A stretch of DNA of 64,000 nt from Phoronis australis (GCA_002633005.1 NMRA01000540.1:229369-293368); one strand, 5' to 3'; positions 50,101 to 62,999 are shown, numbered from the stretch's first letter. Notes: a model not told the origin generated them from the letters alone. A program made the numbers and translations.

Positions 50101-53100
50101 AGACAATCCCTAATGGTCGTGTGACCAAAGTACCCCTGGGAGAGATGTCTTTGATGGAGGAGCCTTTCAAAAGGATCGCGATCGATCTGATTGGCCCTAT
50201 AGCTTCAGTTTCCGAAAGGGGAAACAGATAAATTCTCACAGTGGTAGATTTCGCTACAAGATACCCAGAAGCAGTGGCGCTACCGAAGATTAAGACAGAG
50301 CTTGTGGCTGAAGCATTATTAGAAGTCTTCAGTAGAGTAGGGTTCCCGCGAGAGATCCTGAGTGATCGTGGAACGCAGTTCACAGCGGAACTGATGACGG
50401 AGGACATCAGGCTTGTGAGTGCACAGCAGCTGTTCACGACCCCTTACAATCCACGCTGTAACGGGCTCTGTGAAAGAATCAACGGTGTACTAAAAGCCTT
50501 GCTGAAGAAGATGGGCAAAGAAAGACCAAATGATTGGGACCGGTATCTGCCAGCTGTCTTGTTTGCACAGGATTTTCACCCTTTGAGCTGTTATACGGCA
50601 GAACATTAAGAGGTCCGATGCAAATACTGAGCGAACTCTGGACAGGATAAGACAACAACGAAGTTCGTAATACTTACCAGTATGTTTTCGAGCTCAGGGA
50701 CAGTTTAGAGGAGACCTGCGAGTTGGCTAGAAAAAGTTTGAACAATGCACAAGGTATTCACAAGCATTACTACGACAAGAAGGCCAGAGATGGCAGTTTC
50801 AAATGGGACAAAGAGTGATGGTTTTACTTCCCACAGACCACAACAAGCTTACACTGCAGTGGAAGGGGCCTTACAAAGTTAAAGAAATAGTCAACCGTAT
50901 GGAATACAGAAACAACAAGATCTTTCATGCCAAGCTGTTGAAGGCATACCACGAACGCGAAACTTCAATACGGTGAGCGGCATTACTTCGCAGAAGAGGA
51001 GTGTTTGCTGTTCAATGCTTTCAGTGCAAACTACGTAAGTCGACTATCAAAGCCGCAAGTCAGGGAGCACTTTAGAGACAGGTACATGTGCAAAGGCAGG
51101 TTATATATGCCAGATGATTTTGGCAGGGGTGTGTTGTCAGAATATAGACTGACACTGTTTTTAGGTGTATTGTTTTGTTTTGTTGTTCTGTTTGATTGGC
51201 ATGACCCCTAACTTAAGTACAGTGATGATGTAATTTGTTTACTACAGAATAGTATGGAACTTTCTAGAAGAATTAGGTCAGTACAATGATGATGTCATTT
51301 ATTTACTACAGAAATAGTGTGGAATTTTCTAGAAGACTCTAGCATGATAGTGATTAATGCAGTCTGAAATATTCTAAAGATTAGTACATGTTTGTAGAAT
51401 GGTTGGGTAGATTTTGGAAAGTTCTAGAACGTGCTTGAACTGGTGAAAAGTTCTAGAACATTGCATTAGTCCATAAATACCCAAGCACGGGTTTGTGTTA
51501 GTCAGATAATCAGCAGCTAATCAGAAGAAAAGCAGTTGGAGTTACAGTTGAGTTGCACTAAAGAGAATCAGCAGTTACAGCGACAGTCAATAGAGAGCCA
51601 GCTATAGAGACAGCAGGTCATTGATTCAGCGAGTGTAACAGTTGCTGAACGTGTCTCAGAGAAGTTCATCACAAGTCAAGTCTGGAGCGTAGAACGGACA
51701 TTGCGTCGGACGTTTTGTTTGAGTAGGATTGTGAACGTACGGTCGAGATTAATAAAGGATTAACTCGAACCAGTCTTCAGTCAATCATCGCACAGAAAGC
51801 TATTAGCACCGGTCTGTAACAACCTGCGCTCACCCACACACGGGGAAAACGTGACAAACGTCTTCCACTGATTACATCACGTGGCGAGAAACGAAGAAAA
51901 TCATTAATTTCTCTTTTAAATTCAAAAATCCGTAATAATTTCCAAAAATAATTTTTGTTTAGTTAGAATTTGTGCTATAAAAATATTATACACAGTCTAA
52001 AACCTCAAAAAGTGCAAGAGTCTACAGTGTTAACATTTAAATTGTGAAACACGGGAAAGTAGAGCCAATCACAATTGTATAGGCCGTATTTCACTGTTGG
52101 TGTGCAGTCTTGTGGTGAAGAACAGCCACGTGTACGACGGCGCATTTGATTGCGCTCATTCAGTTGGATTACCTAAAGCATTGGTCCAAGGCGTCATTCC
52201 TGAAAAAGCAGTTTTACTACTCTAAAGATAGCAAAACATTAACGATGAAAATTCCGACGGACGATGATCAGGCGGCTACTTAAGGCCTCGCTAGTTTCAA
52301 TCTTGGTTATCATAAATAAATAAAGCCAAATAGCGTCAATGGCTAACAAAATTCTTCAAAAATGTTATTCAATTCCAACTAAAACGCTTTGTTATGGGTA
52401 AATACATTATATCTATACTCAGAATTAAGGTATATTGCGACCTAATATAGTGAGCATGTGTTTTTACTGATACAATCGTCTGGTCGCAGCGCAGCCTCGT
52501 CCTGAGACTTGGTTATGGGAAATCAAATGTGTTAGAATTCTGAAACATTTTTCGGAATATGACTCGTGATATAACTTGAAATTTGCCTTCAGTATAACAT
52601 AAAAGTGATCAGGATATTGCAGTAATTTAGGTCTAAATTATTCCAAAATGATTTACATGTATTTTGATTCGAAAACAGATTAATTTGTAGTACACTATAA
52701 ATAAAAGGAATTGAAAATAAGTACGCCAAAAACCTTTATTTCAAATAACAACCAAAACAATGCCTTCTGCTTCATGAATAGCGACAAAAACGCCTGTGAA
52801 AATAATTAAAATCTGCCTTTGTTTTAGCGACGTCAAGGCAGCGACCAATCATTGCACAGAATGTAATTCCCATAACCAAGTCTCGAATGGCTAAACCGAT
52901 GAGCGCAATCTCGAGGCTTGAGGACGAGGCTGCTTGCAGCTTCCTCAATTATCCCTCGCGCTGGTAGCGTAAAATCTGCTTTTTGCGATAGAGCATGGGT
53001 GGTGCACAACTGGAGCCCCCAATTTTTTTAGTCGGCTGCGTCGCCCATGGTGACAAGGCAGTGCACCATAGCTGATACGGGGGAGGGTCCCATGTATTTC

Positions 53101-53528
53101 AGTACTGCTCTGCCATTTTTATCTCGAGGCCTGCGAATCAGCACAGTTTCAACCGTTACTATCCGGTGCTGTGATAAGCACGGGTGAAAATTTTCTATGC
53201 TATTTACAGTCAAGAAGTTAAGATACGTCTAGAGTTCTATACTATAACATAGTTCAAAACGCCCACGTGAGCACAGAAGTTTTGTCAATGACTATTTATG
53301 GAAATTAAAATGGCGCCTGCATTCTGTTTGTTTTTTTGCACTGACGGTTGTAAAAACTCACAGGATCACAGACGATTCACTTAAAAACAACGACAGTGGC
53401 CAGATTTGCTGACATCCATGTCAATGATTGCGCGTGCTGTGTTGAATCCTCACCTGCATCATCACGGGGACACCCTGAGGCTGGACAGTGAGTGGCTGTT
53501 GAGGAACAACACTCATGGTGCTTAGAAT
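47195..53528 (-). CDS. PLAC8/cornifelin-family cysteine-rich protein, 3' end not found
   Basis: Three exons are readable. Exon 1 is 53454-53528, with the ATG at 53516, a GTGAGG donor and phase 0. Exon 2 is 48386-48536 (phase 1). Exon 3 is 47195-47358, with a GTAAGT donor and phase 0. Exon 1 and most of exon 2 encode a Gln/Pro-rich N terminus containing two copies of VQQPTVP. Exon 2 then gives GQRDWSSGLCACCDD, the hallmark entry to a PLAC8 domain. Exon 3 supplies a cysteine-rich stretch (LCVCCFPFC) and CCLPCCVIESLATMR, followed by RGKHGIR; the order and spacing match placenta-specific 8/cornifelin proteins. The expected last exon, with C..C..CQ..RE motifs, was not found downstream, so about 35 residues are missing. 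An acceptor just before exon 1 implies an upstream noncoding exon. PLAC8 proteins are small, cytoplasmic or membrane-associated; the role here is unknown. Confidence 0.78.
49794..50980 (+). pseudogene. Gypsy integrase and pol C terminus, broken
   Basis: The first frame holds an HHCC zinc-binding domain (HESMLGGHLGVRKT, then CDICQKT) and the first catalytic Asp (IDLIGPIA). It is closed by a single TAA at about 50229. The next frame continues at once with the rest of the core (second Asp in SDRGTQF, Glu in CERING). A small deletion and frameshift near 50570 precede FELLYGRTLRG. A GPYKVKEI block in a third frame ends the ORF. Confidence 0.78.
51132..51821 (+). repeat. 3' LTR of the gypsy remnant
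   Basis: It runs from TGTTGTCAG after the purine tract to CTGTAACA, giving TGTT..AACA ends. A ~64-bp unit is tandemly duplicated at 51222-51346 (GATGATGT.ATTT.TTTACT). The section at 51434-51490, with ATAAATACC, matches 49649-49706. Confidence 0.65.
52491..52933. mobile_element. TIR element of the GCCTCGTCC family, copy 2
   Basis: The right arm 52867-52933 holds the longer form (AACCAAGTCTCGAATGGC, CTAAACCGATGAGCG, GAGGACGAGGCTGC). The left arm 52491-52522 is the same in reverse complement but lacks about 36 bp internally. The interior is AT-rich and noncoding. Confidence 0.6.
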
Positions 53529-55150
53529 CTGCAATAGTGGGTTAGAATTAGTTACTATTTGGGCAAAACGTTTGTGCACATGTACCGGTGCAGCAGGAGT
53601 CCAGCGACCCACCAGCTGCACGTATTTGGACACATAAACTCGGGGTCGTTGGTTGCTTGAATTACCCGGTCGGATGCATTATTCAAATACATGAAGGTGG
53701 GACACAGAAATACAGGGGGGATACCTAGAATTTCTGTAAATGATCAACCGCTCGGTTATTTTAAGTTCAGGGTCTATTGAAACACGAAACTTGCACCACG
53801 AGTTTAAACACATAGAAATGAACCCGTGCATTACAAATCCACGAGTTCATACAATTTTAAAGGAGTATCCAGACAAATCCACGGTTTTGTCGTCCAATTT
53901 CGGCCTACTTCGGAACACCGTAACTCTTAAAGCGCCGACTGGATTCCCTTGAAACTTTCAGATACTATGTTTTATACACTGTACTCTACACGCGTCTATG
54001 AGTTGTTTTTTAAAATCTTCCACTTTTGTATGACGAACTTATATATGTGTTTTATGGAAAAATGAAAATTTCTAGGAACGAAAAGGAAACTTATAACGGA
54101 GTTTTTAAGACTTTATTTTGAATGAAATCTGGTCATGTGGCCTCTGTTGTTGTTTTGCTATAATGTTACCCTTATTTTTGCTAAATTTTTCCAAAAAGGC
54201 AAGGTAGCGTGACCTAATTAGGGTCAGATTGTTATAAAATCAAACATTAAATTCTTCGGAATTGATACATTTTAGAAGTATACACGTTTGCTGAGTTAAT
54301 TTCTATGGTTTTGTAAGTGTGTGGCAAAATGTACAGACTCGTGGATAAGGTCCTACGTACATTTACATGTACATGTAGAAGTAGCTTAAACAAAATTGTC
54401 ATGTGGCCTACGCATAGGCGCTCAGACGAGTAACAACTGGTTTTAAGTGCGAGCAAGTGGTTTTGATGTCTGACAAATTGTTGATGATTGCCTTGACATT
54501 GCTGAGAGCCTGAGACACGACGGCTCTGGTCTATTCTGTGCCACGACCTGACACAAATATGACGTTGGGTAATTCAGCAACGAAGGAGGAGGATTGGTCC
54601 GTGTGCAAAAAAGAAAGATGTCCGGGAATTGCAAAAAATGGTGCGGGAGGGGGCAATGAGGTAAACCTATGTCAGCCTAGGTGTATTTGTCATGTGAAAG
54701 TGCAAAGCCTTAGTGATGCGGAGTCAACACCCAACAATTAAAATATGTCAAATAACGTCACGTTAAACTTGGCTGTTATTGGCGAAATTGACATGAAAAT
54801 CAGTGCAACTGCTTCCGGAAGAGGTTTCCGTAGGCCTAGTTTCTGGCAAGAATAGCACAAGATCTCGCAAGCCATTCCAAAATCACGCAAGCGAAAAGCG
54901 AGCGGGTGTTTTTTTGCGAGTGCGCTTTAGAGCTTTACAGCCCGTCACTGCAAAATGATGGCCATTGAAGGGACTTGTCGGTGAAGTTAGAGTGCTGAAC
55001 TGTGCCACTGAACTCACTATTACCGTTTTAAGGGAATATTTTTGCTGAAAGTTCAAGCTAATACCTTACGATTTATGGAACTCAGCTCACGCCGTGTTAG
55101 CGCAAATATGAATTAGGATATGGGTTCAATGATGTAATGTTGTAGAATAG

Positions 55151-55398
55151 GGGCCCGTTCCAACAAAACCGACTTAGCTAAGACAAATCTTTATTTTATG
55201 TAAATTTCAAAATAAAAGGTAAATTTGCCTAAATACCAATTCAAGAAGGGGATCTTAAGTTTGGCTTAGGTGTTTGACATAAGTTTTGTCTTAATATTGA
55301 CTTACTTACCGAGTGTGCAAGTTTCAAAGTTTTGAAGTTGAGACAAATCTTAAACTTAAGTAAAAAATGAACTCAATTCAGTTTCTTGAAACAGGCCC
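55151..55398. mobile_element. Small MITE with GGGCCCGTT/AACAGGCCC ends
   Basis: The left end GGGCCCGTTCCAACAAAAC is the imperfect inverse of the right end GTTTCTTGAAACAGGCCC. The ~248-bp interior is AT-rich, with several CTTAAGTTT-like blocks and no ORF. Confidence 0.55.
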
Positions 55399-57039
55399 AA
55401 TTGTTCTTGAATGAACTGGAACTGGGAACCTTAAACCATTTTCGAAGTTCCAGGCTCCATATATTGAGGCCACGGATCCACGGACAAATACATTAAAACC
55501 GATGGCAAGGTGATTGGAACCTGGCATGAAATAGCAATACACGAACTCACCACGCGATATATGACAAGTGTCATCTCATACAGCAGTGTACCCTTTTTGT
55601 TCCTTATAATATCGTTTATAAGCCGCTCGATCTGGCATGACAGCACATCTTAATACTTTTTTGGCACTTGAAATCATGACGACGGATCACATGTCCTGAG
55701 GTGAGAAGTTTGAGCCTTCGTAGCGCCCACAAAATAAAGAAAATATAGTGGGTTGGGTTTGACGACAGTTCTGTGGACATAAGGGAAAGTGAATGACACA
55801 AAGGATATTCACCCATTTTTGGAAGCTGTTTTTAGCAAATATATTCCAGACTTTTGGCCTCTATTGTTGTTTATCCAGATACGGAAGTCCCTGCCATTTT
55901 CCGAGCACAACCTTCTTCACTGTTGAACTTTTGGGGAAAATCTACGTACCCTTCAGACAAGTGGAAATAATAAAAAATCCGGTGGACAATGACACATTTT
56001 ATCCTAAATATTTGGAATTTAGACCTCAAGTCCATTCGGATTATTGTTTTGTCTTTTGAAACGGGAAGTCGCGAATTTATTACTTTAGGTACAAAAAGGC
56101 CAGAATCTCAATTTTTGATAATTTTTTGGCATCTAAAATTTTTTCCTATGGACGTAGCATGGCAAAAAGACTTGGCCATAGACTGTGCTTTCTGTCAATA
56201 TTTCAATGACGTCATTTGTAGTTTGTCCTAGGTGATAGCACGTGATTGGCTAGACTAGTATATTTAATTTCTTCACATTAATTTCGCGTTCACCTCTTAC
56301 GATGGCAGATATGAGATAAGGTGCCTCTGTCAACGTTCGTTTCATAGTAACGCTATCGGCGAAAAAAATATTTTCCGATAAAAGCCTCAGTGTGCCTTCG
56401 CAGAGGGACCCTTCGTTGGCACATTCAACCGCTTTGCTGACTGAACTAAATCTCACTCGATAAATGGCTTTAATAATTTAAGCGTAGTTAACTGAAAAAT
56501 GCATCGGCCTTAATTTATTAAGCCAAGAAAGCTCCCAAACTCATAAAATATGGGCGTCAAAAATATGACACAGATACCAATATATTGAGATGTATACACA
56601 AGTTTTCCTACCTATTGAAAATATACACTGTACATATGTAACCATCAAGATAACCATCATAAATGCAAAAAGAAATGTACATTTTAATATAAATATATAA
56701 TAACCTAGTGTATAACATCTCGCTATAAAGATCAATGATAATTCGGTATGAAATATGGCTTATAGATACAGTCGTCCATCAAGAAATAAGACATAATTTT
56801 GGTAAGCACGCAATGTTGGTACATTAACAAAATAGATGATGGTATGCCGTGCAGTTACCGACTCGTAAGAATATAAAATAGCAAAGGTAAAAAGGCGAGT
56901 AGTGGCGTACGCATGGTGAGAGGAAGGGTCTAAACAGAATTATGAACAACACTGTTAGTTGTAATGGCCGATATTATTCATGCTGCCTATTGTGTATTTT
57001 ATTTATATCTATTTATATCTATTTATTCGGTAGTCTGTG

Positions 57040-57085
57040 TCATGCCCTTGATAAAGAGCATATCGCTCGAAACGTGGGGAATATT
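57040..57085 (+). ncRNA. Degenerate hammerhead-like motif
   Basis: CTTGATAA is followed by a GAGC/GCTC stem with a five-base loop and then GAAAC, in the order of a hammerhead core (CUGANGA, stem II, GAAA). Flanking CCC and GGGG could form a further stem. Two core positions differ from consensus, so self-cleavage is doubtful. Similar motifs mark Penelope-like elements. Confidence 0.3.
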
Positions 57086-57089
57086 TTTA

Positions 57090-60000
57090 ATATATTTTAA
57101 AATATTTTAGTACCGACGCTCGTCTTTTTACTAAACTATTTTAACTAATACGGTGTTTCAGCAAATCTTTTCCTCATGAAATAGAAATTTAACAACTTTT
57201 TCGAATGAAACAACAGTGTTACTTGCATGAAGATTTCTATTCACATTGAGCAAAAATCGAGGTGTTGATCGACTGTTTATGGAAAAGCTCTTTGATTATC
57301 GTTTACTGTGCAATCAAAGAAGATAGAATTAAATGTCCCGAAGGCTACACAGCAACAGTGGTGAAAACTGTGTCTGAATTTGTTGCGGTTGAGAAACAAT
57401 CCGCATGTTGACAGGTATAGGTGGCGCTGCACTCTTGGGGTGTTGCCGCGGCCCGGCAATTTGCAGTGGTAAAAATGAAATTCTAGGGATAGGTCAGGCG
57501 TTGGGGCGGTTTTGAGGTAGGCGTTGTATTTAGGCTAAGTGAATCGGGTTTAAATTGCTTGTATTTGACTGAGGACTACTTGTTCGGCCATAGATGCACT
57601 CTTCTTTAAGATGGCGGCCCCCTGTTGCATTTGTGCATTGCTAAGTAGCGACTGAGAAATCGGATGTGACTTCAGGTAGCACTCAAGAACAAGTCAAAAG
57701 TGCAAAAGAAATTAGTTGGTGGACAGCACTTTTGAACCACATTTTTGGAATCCGTAGGAACTTTGCTTTCAGAATCTAATGTTATCTATTTGTCGCGCAT
57801 GAGTAAAGAAGTTGTGGTTTTGGGATGAGAAGTGTCAATTATATATTTTACTCCGTTTTTCTATGCTTACCTTGCTTTTCAGTAGGAGCGAAAGGGACAA
57901 ACGTACACAACAGACAAAAGTTTCAGTACTGTTCTCATTAGCAGGGCTTTTTATTTGAAACGAGTCAATATTTTTCATTCTTTGCATGCTGTTTTCGCCC
58001 AAAGTCCGTGTGTTCTGATAGGCAAACCCACTCTCTAAATGGGTAGGTACACGTATTCAAAATTTTCGGGCAACACTCCTCATCTAAAAATACTCCAGTA
58101 TCCCCCGGCCGTGTCTGATACCACTTGTTCGTGATTTTGTTCATTTTCTTTGAAATATGACGTGGCTTTCGTAAAATGTATCAATGGAACAATTCTCGCA
58201 TGTGCGTTCGACGTGAAACGTAACAACTACAGCGTACGTAAATTGTAACAACTTGTTACCTTTTAGGAGAAGCTTAGCAACATAAATTGTAACAATGACA
58301 TTTTACGGCGTATCAGTTGATCCCACCGTTACTAAACTCTTAGCTACCCAGGTTGCCCAGCTTTGACGACCTATTCGAATCGCACGCATAGCCGTCAATT
58401 ATAGTGTACATGTACCCGATAAGTATTTTTTCCTTGTCAGATCTTTGCTGATAAAAGCCTCGGTTTAACTATTTCGCTCTGTACTCGATAACAACTAATG
58501 TGGTAATGTATAGACTAATATTAGGGTTGCCGTTACCGTGCACCTGGTGTCCATACATAGCTACAACGGCTACATTAAGACTTGATAGATTAGGAACTAA
58601 TCTGGCCAAGAAGAAATTTTTTCCTCGCAGATAAGGAATTACTTCCTTATTATTGTCACGTACACCACAAAATAGGGGCGAAATTTTCTCATCGAAGATC
58701 TCGTAATTTTCCAAACTAACTAAACTAGGTTAACATTAACAAGCGTAGGAAAAGGTGAGGACGAGGNTGGCACAAGCCTCGTCCACTAATGAAGTTTAGG
58801 AGCAGCGTTCCCCTTATGAACAGGAACGTAGGAACGTGGGGGCTGGGAGGGTACAAGCCTTCCTACAATTTGCTAGTAAAACTTGTGACTACCAGCATGG
58901 GCATAGGACGTGGTAGGAAGAAAAACCTAGCAAGGGGAAGAATTTGTTTGAGACCATTTGTCAGCTACCAGTGCTAGGGGCATAGGAACGTTTTAGGGAG
59001 CTCTCAGTTTTTAAAACAAAATTACATTATTTATGAAAACCCGTCCCAGGAAACTTGTCATGTATTGATTTTCCAGAACAAATTGATTCACAACAAATAT
59101 TTTTAGGGAGTGCAAAGTGTTTTGATTAATATACCGCTTCATAAAAATTCTAAAATAAAACATTTATGGCAGTTTTTTCCTGTTTTTCATCTGTATCATT
59201 TTAGCGGCAACTCACCGATAGGGCGGGCAACAAAAACACCCACTATTCTGAAAGATGACTGCTATGATATCCATAGCGTATTTGGCCGCATTAAAAGCCC
59301 TTTAATAGCACTTATTAATTATTGTCCGTTTCCAGGGGTATTAATGGGTATTATAGAATGCTAATTTATCTCGAGCATTCCATAATAACAAAGAAATCTT
59401 CGTAGCACGCTCCGTTTTCCCTTGAGTATTATTTAGTGTACAGGCTTGCGAAACGGTACAACCTTTCGGAAAATTTGCCAGTTGACAAAGCCTGTCTTTT
59501 TCGGATAACGAGTAAGAATGTTGGCCACTAAATGCGGTTTCAGATTATGTTACCCGATGATGGAAAAGTTTCAGCCGTAATGCCTCTTTTAAAGAAAGGT
59601 ATTTAGAAAGCATTGTTTATGAACAGGAAGTTCTTTGCGCAAAACTCCCAGTGTCGACCAGACTGTGTAATTTTGATGGCCGAATGATGGTACTCAAAGT
59701 GTGTTTGCTCTCCATCGCAAACAAAGATTTCCGCGAAATTGTTGATGCTTGACTGAACTTTGATGATAGATGAAATTCAGGAAAATCTCGATTCATTCTA
59801 CCCCAAACAATCCTTCAACGCATGGCCCTAATGAAATGAGGTTTTGGAGTGTAAAACTGGTATCAATCTTGAAGAGAAACTGGGTAGAGGCGGAGGCCAA
59901 ACTCAATGGAGTCGACAGGGCTAAGGCTGTCCGCCAGGTACATGTACCTGTGTTTACCCCTTCGGCACGCACTCTCATTTGTTTTTCGCACCACTTAAAC

Positions 60001-60180
60001 AACTAAACTTACGCCTATGGTATTAAGTGCTAATGGGTCAGGTGGCCATGTGTAAATATTTTTATTATTTGCAAAATCAGAACGTTCAGGTCGGTGACTA
60101 CATGTATGTGCAAAATAATGCCGTTCCTGTTTTAAGAACATTGCCAGAAAAATGACCGTGAATCTTTGAATTGCGATTCT
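57090..60180. other. Intergenic, no gene seen
   Basis: No exon was supported. An N at 58767 lies in a GAGGACGAGG/CCTCGTCC context resembling the TIR family at 22818 and 52491. Confidence 0.4.
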
Positions 60181-60183
60181 AGT

Positions 60184-60344
60184 GTGACTGAGATAGAAAG
60201 GGCTATTCAATTACTCTCCTGCCGAAAGGCGGCGGGTATTGGTGGCGTGGTTGTCGAAATGTTAAAGTGTGCCAGTAGTCAAATAAGTCATTTACTAGTG
60301 GCTCTATTCAACAGGATTTTGCACAGTGTTGTCATGTTATTTTA
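60184..60344 (+). pseudogene. Non-LTR reverse transcriptase fragment
   Basis: The open reading VTEIERAIQLLSCRKAAGIG, then VVVEMLKCAS and LLVALFNRIL, fits the RT region before motif A in LINEs (E...AI..L...KA.G.DG...E.LK......L..LFN). It ends at a TAG and has no continuation. Confidence 0.5.
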
Positions 60345-61489
60345 GTACCGCCATTATGTACTCGAGCACAGAGAAATAAATACTTATCTGGAGTTCGTGC
60401 CAAAGTAGAGACGAACATGTTAAAAACAATTTAGAATCCGATTTCGACCAAAGGGTGGTTTTCTGTAATTTTCATGAAATAAAATGTATTCATCATGTTA
60501 ACTTTTTATATTGTATTGAATTCTATTGTATTGTATGGTGCTGCGTTGTATTGTTGAATATCGTGCGATGCTGTATTATTTCCAGCTGTGTGCATATATT
60601 ATTGTTTTTATAATTATTATTCATTATTCAATTACAGTACATTGATTTTTTTGGTTGTCGGTGGTGAGCTATTAGCGGCCTATACGTATTCTGGTCACTC
60701 TGTGGTGTAATTCTACTGTGTTATGTCATGTAAAAATAAAACGTGTTTCTCTCTTGCTATCTGTTCTAAATGAAAGCCGTAGTCGTTGCAAATTACAATT
60801 AGTGACATGCGCGCACGACGCTGCTGATTATCAGTGCATTGTGCAAGCATTTCATGATCCATGGCACATTACGCCCTCAGAATCAGATAGTCATAAACTG
60901 TTGTACTTCTATGTTCAGCTTTTCTAATGAGATAATTATGTGAAAAAATTTACTCAACGGCAATTCTCATCATTGGTCGTAATTCAGCGTAGATGGAATT
61001 AAATTGACTTTTTAAAACATCAGATTTCTATTTCAAACTGATTTCTAAAAATCACGGAATGAAGACTTCGGAAGTAAAAGAGTACCGGTATTACAGACAA
61101 ACTGAATTACCGAGCCAGTCATACTAGAATGCGCAAATAGTCTTCGTGCGTGCGTCGCACCTTCACTTTGTAAGGTGGGCGCTTTGGGTTTCACATTCAT
61201 CAGTATTAGCAGCGGATTGAACTCACGTGCACTGTACGATAAAATGTTTCAGTGCTTCAGTATATTCAGTATAATAAGGCGATCTACCTACCTGTCTGCA
61301 AATATGTCCAAATTACCTACTGCACAAAGGACCAATGCCTGCTACAACTTAAAAACAAGCCAAGTCTTAGAGGTCACGGGACAGCCACCGAAGATATACC
61401 TTTGTGTTTAGCTGAGCATCGCGTAACTCGGTATTATTGGTTGATTGATTGATTAGTTTTTGGGCTAGATCACTGAGTTATCTAGGAAT

Positions 61490-62028
61490 CATAAGGGGGG
61501 GGGGCAACATTTTTCTCGTAAACAGCACGATTTACAGAGGCGCATAGCGCCTGATGGAGAAGCCCCCTGCCGCCCCCGAGAAAATTCTGTTTGCCTCTAA
61601 AATCAAGCATTTTCCTTGATTACTTCATTGCCACTCATATTTCGTTTTTCTGTGAAAAACTGAAGTAGTTTTCTTTATTGCACTGTGGAGCCGACGACGG
61701 AAACGGAGTGGTAGTGAGAAGCACCACTGCCGGTCGCCTGAGATATCACGCAGATATCGACCAGGAGCGGCACAACTTGGCCATAGTTACCGCTACGATG
61801 GCGCCGGTCTAAATCGAACACTTGAATTCGGGTATGAGCCTCCCCCCACCCCCCTGGCATACACAAACTGAAACTTCACGGATTGTCAAATCTTGTTCAA
61901 TGGCATGATGTTTATTACCTTTGTTAATTTATAAACTCAATATTGCCTCACACTTTTGCTGTTTTATGTTTTATTTTTGGCGGCGTCAAAGGGGGGGGGC
62001 TGCCCCTCCTAAATCCGCCTATGTAGCT
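61490..62028. mobile_element. Probable further member of the GGCGGATT TIR family
   Basis: The right end (CTCCTAAATCCGCCTATG after a G run) matches the family terminus. The left end starts at a G-run near 61497, but its terminus is poorly preserved, so the left boundary is uncertain. Confidence 0.3.
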
Positions 62029-62076
62029 ACAGGCGCCTGACATCGAGTTGAGCCACCCCACTGGTGGCGTATCTAC

Positions 62077-62190
62077 TTAGTGTTTAGCACAGCGGACAAT
62101 CTTCCTTGTTGGCTCCATGCACCTCTCATCTGGAACAACACGACTGAAGTTGATGTCACTCTTTCTTTTCTTGATGTTGGTCTGGATTCT
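62077..62190 (-). CDS. Possible terminal exon of an unidentified gene
   Basis: On the minus strand a TTGTTGCTGGCAG acceptor is followed by 37 protein-like codons in phase 0. They start RIQTNIKKRKSD, run through VVPDERCMEPTRK, and end at a TAA. The other frames are closed or of less natural composition. No upstream exon was found before the right edge. The family is not recognised. Confidence 0.38.
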   Translation of the reverse strand, partial: RIQTNIKKRKSDINFSRVVPDERCMEPTRKIVRCAKH

Positions 62191-62999
62191 CTGCCAGCAA
62201 CAAAACTAGAAACAAACTTCATTTTTCGTCCTGCGATCAAGTGTGAGTCATAAAAGATAACACCGTGTGCTTAAGAATTGCGATATAGCTTTCTAAAAGA
62301 TATGTTGTTACAGGGACTTTCGAAACGTCAGTGCACGACTTCAACAATTGATGCGCGCGCACCGACAACTTTACCATACATATGTGGTCTCGCTAAAAAT
62401 GCCCGAAATCAAAATGTTGTTGTTATATTATTATTAACATATTTTAGTTTTCGTATTTTTGATTTTATTAGCCAATGGCAGTCGTCATTTTGTATTGACG
62501 TCAATCCCGCAGCAAATAAATACTGTACTTCCGGTTTCATGTAAACAACGTGGTTTTATCATCATTCATTTGGTAGCCTTAAAACAGCTACACGTATGAA
62601 GTACGGTTTTCCATGCTTTTCACCAGGAATTGAAAAAAAATGTCGAGTTATTATTCTCGATTTTATAATAAAAGAGAACAACTGTTTTGATAATTCCTTT
62701 TTACAGGCCTCTTAACAGACTCAAATTTGATAAGTTATAGTGTCGAGGATTATTAATTTAATAACGTTGAAGATGAAGAATGAACGGGATAGCCAATGCT
62801 TCTGTGCTTGTATTTATTTCCGATTTGTACCCACGTTTTGTATATGAAGAATGTGGTACATCCTATCAATGACCTAATTTAGCTGATTGACCCTATATAG
62901 ACCGGCAGCCCAGAGCACTTAGCATAGATGAACGAGGTACCAACATCTGACCACGGGAGCATTTAAAGTCCATCTCAGTATGTACAGAAATGGACGTCT

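Larger units (their letters stand above)
49649..51821 (+). mobile_element. Ty3/gypsy LTR retrotransposon remnant
   Basis: The order is: a 58-bp piece matching the promoter part of the LTR (49649-49706), the integrase and pol C terminus, a purine tract (GGCAGGGG), and a full 3' LTR. Gag, protease, RT and RNase H are absent, so the 5' LTR fragment is joined directly to integrase sequence. The internal deletion makes it nonautonomous. Confidence 0.8.

Noticed and set aside
61675-61866. Minus-strand open frame with natural-looking residues
   Set aside because: It sits inside a probable TIR element, and its only upstream AG lacks a pyrimidine tract.
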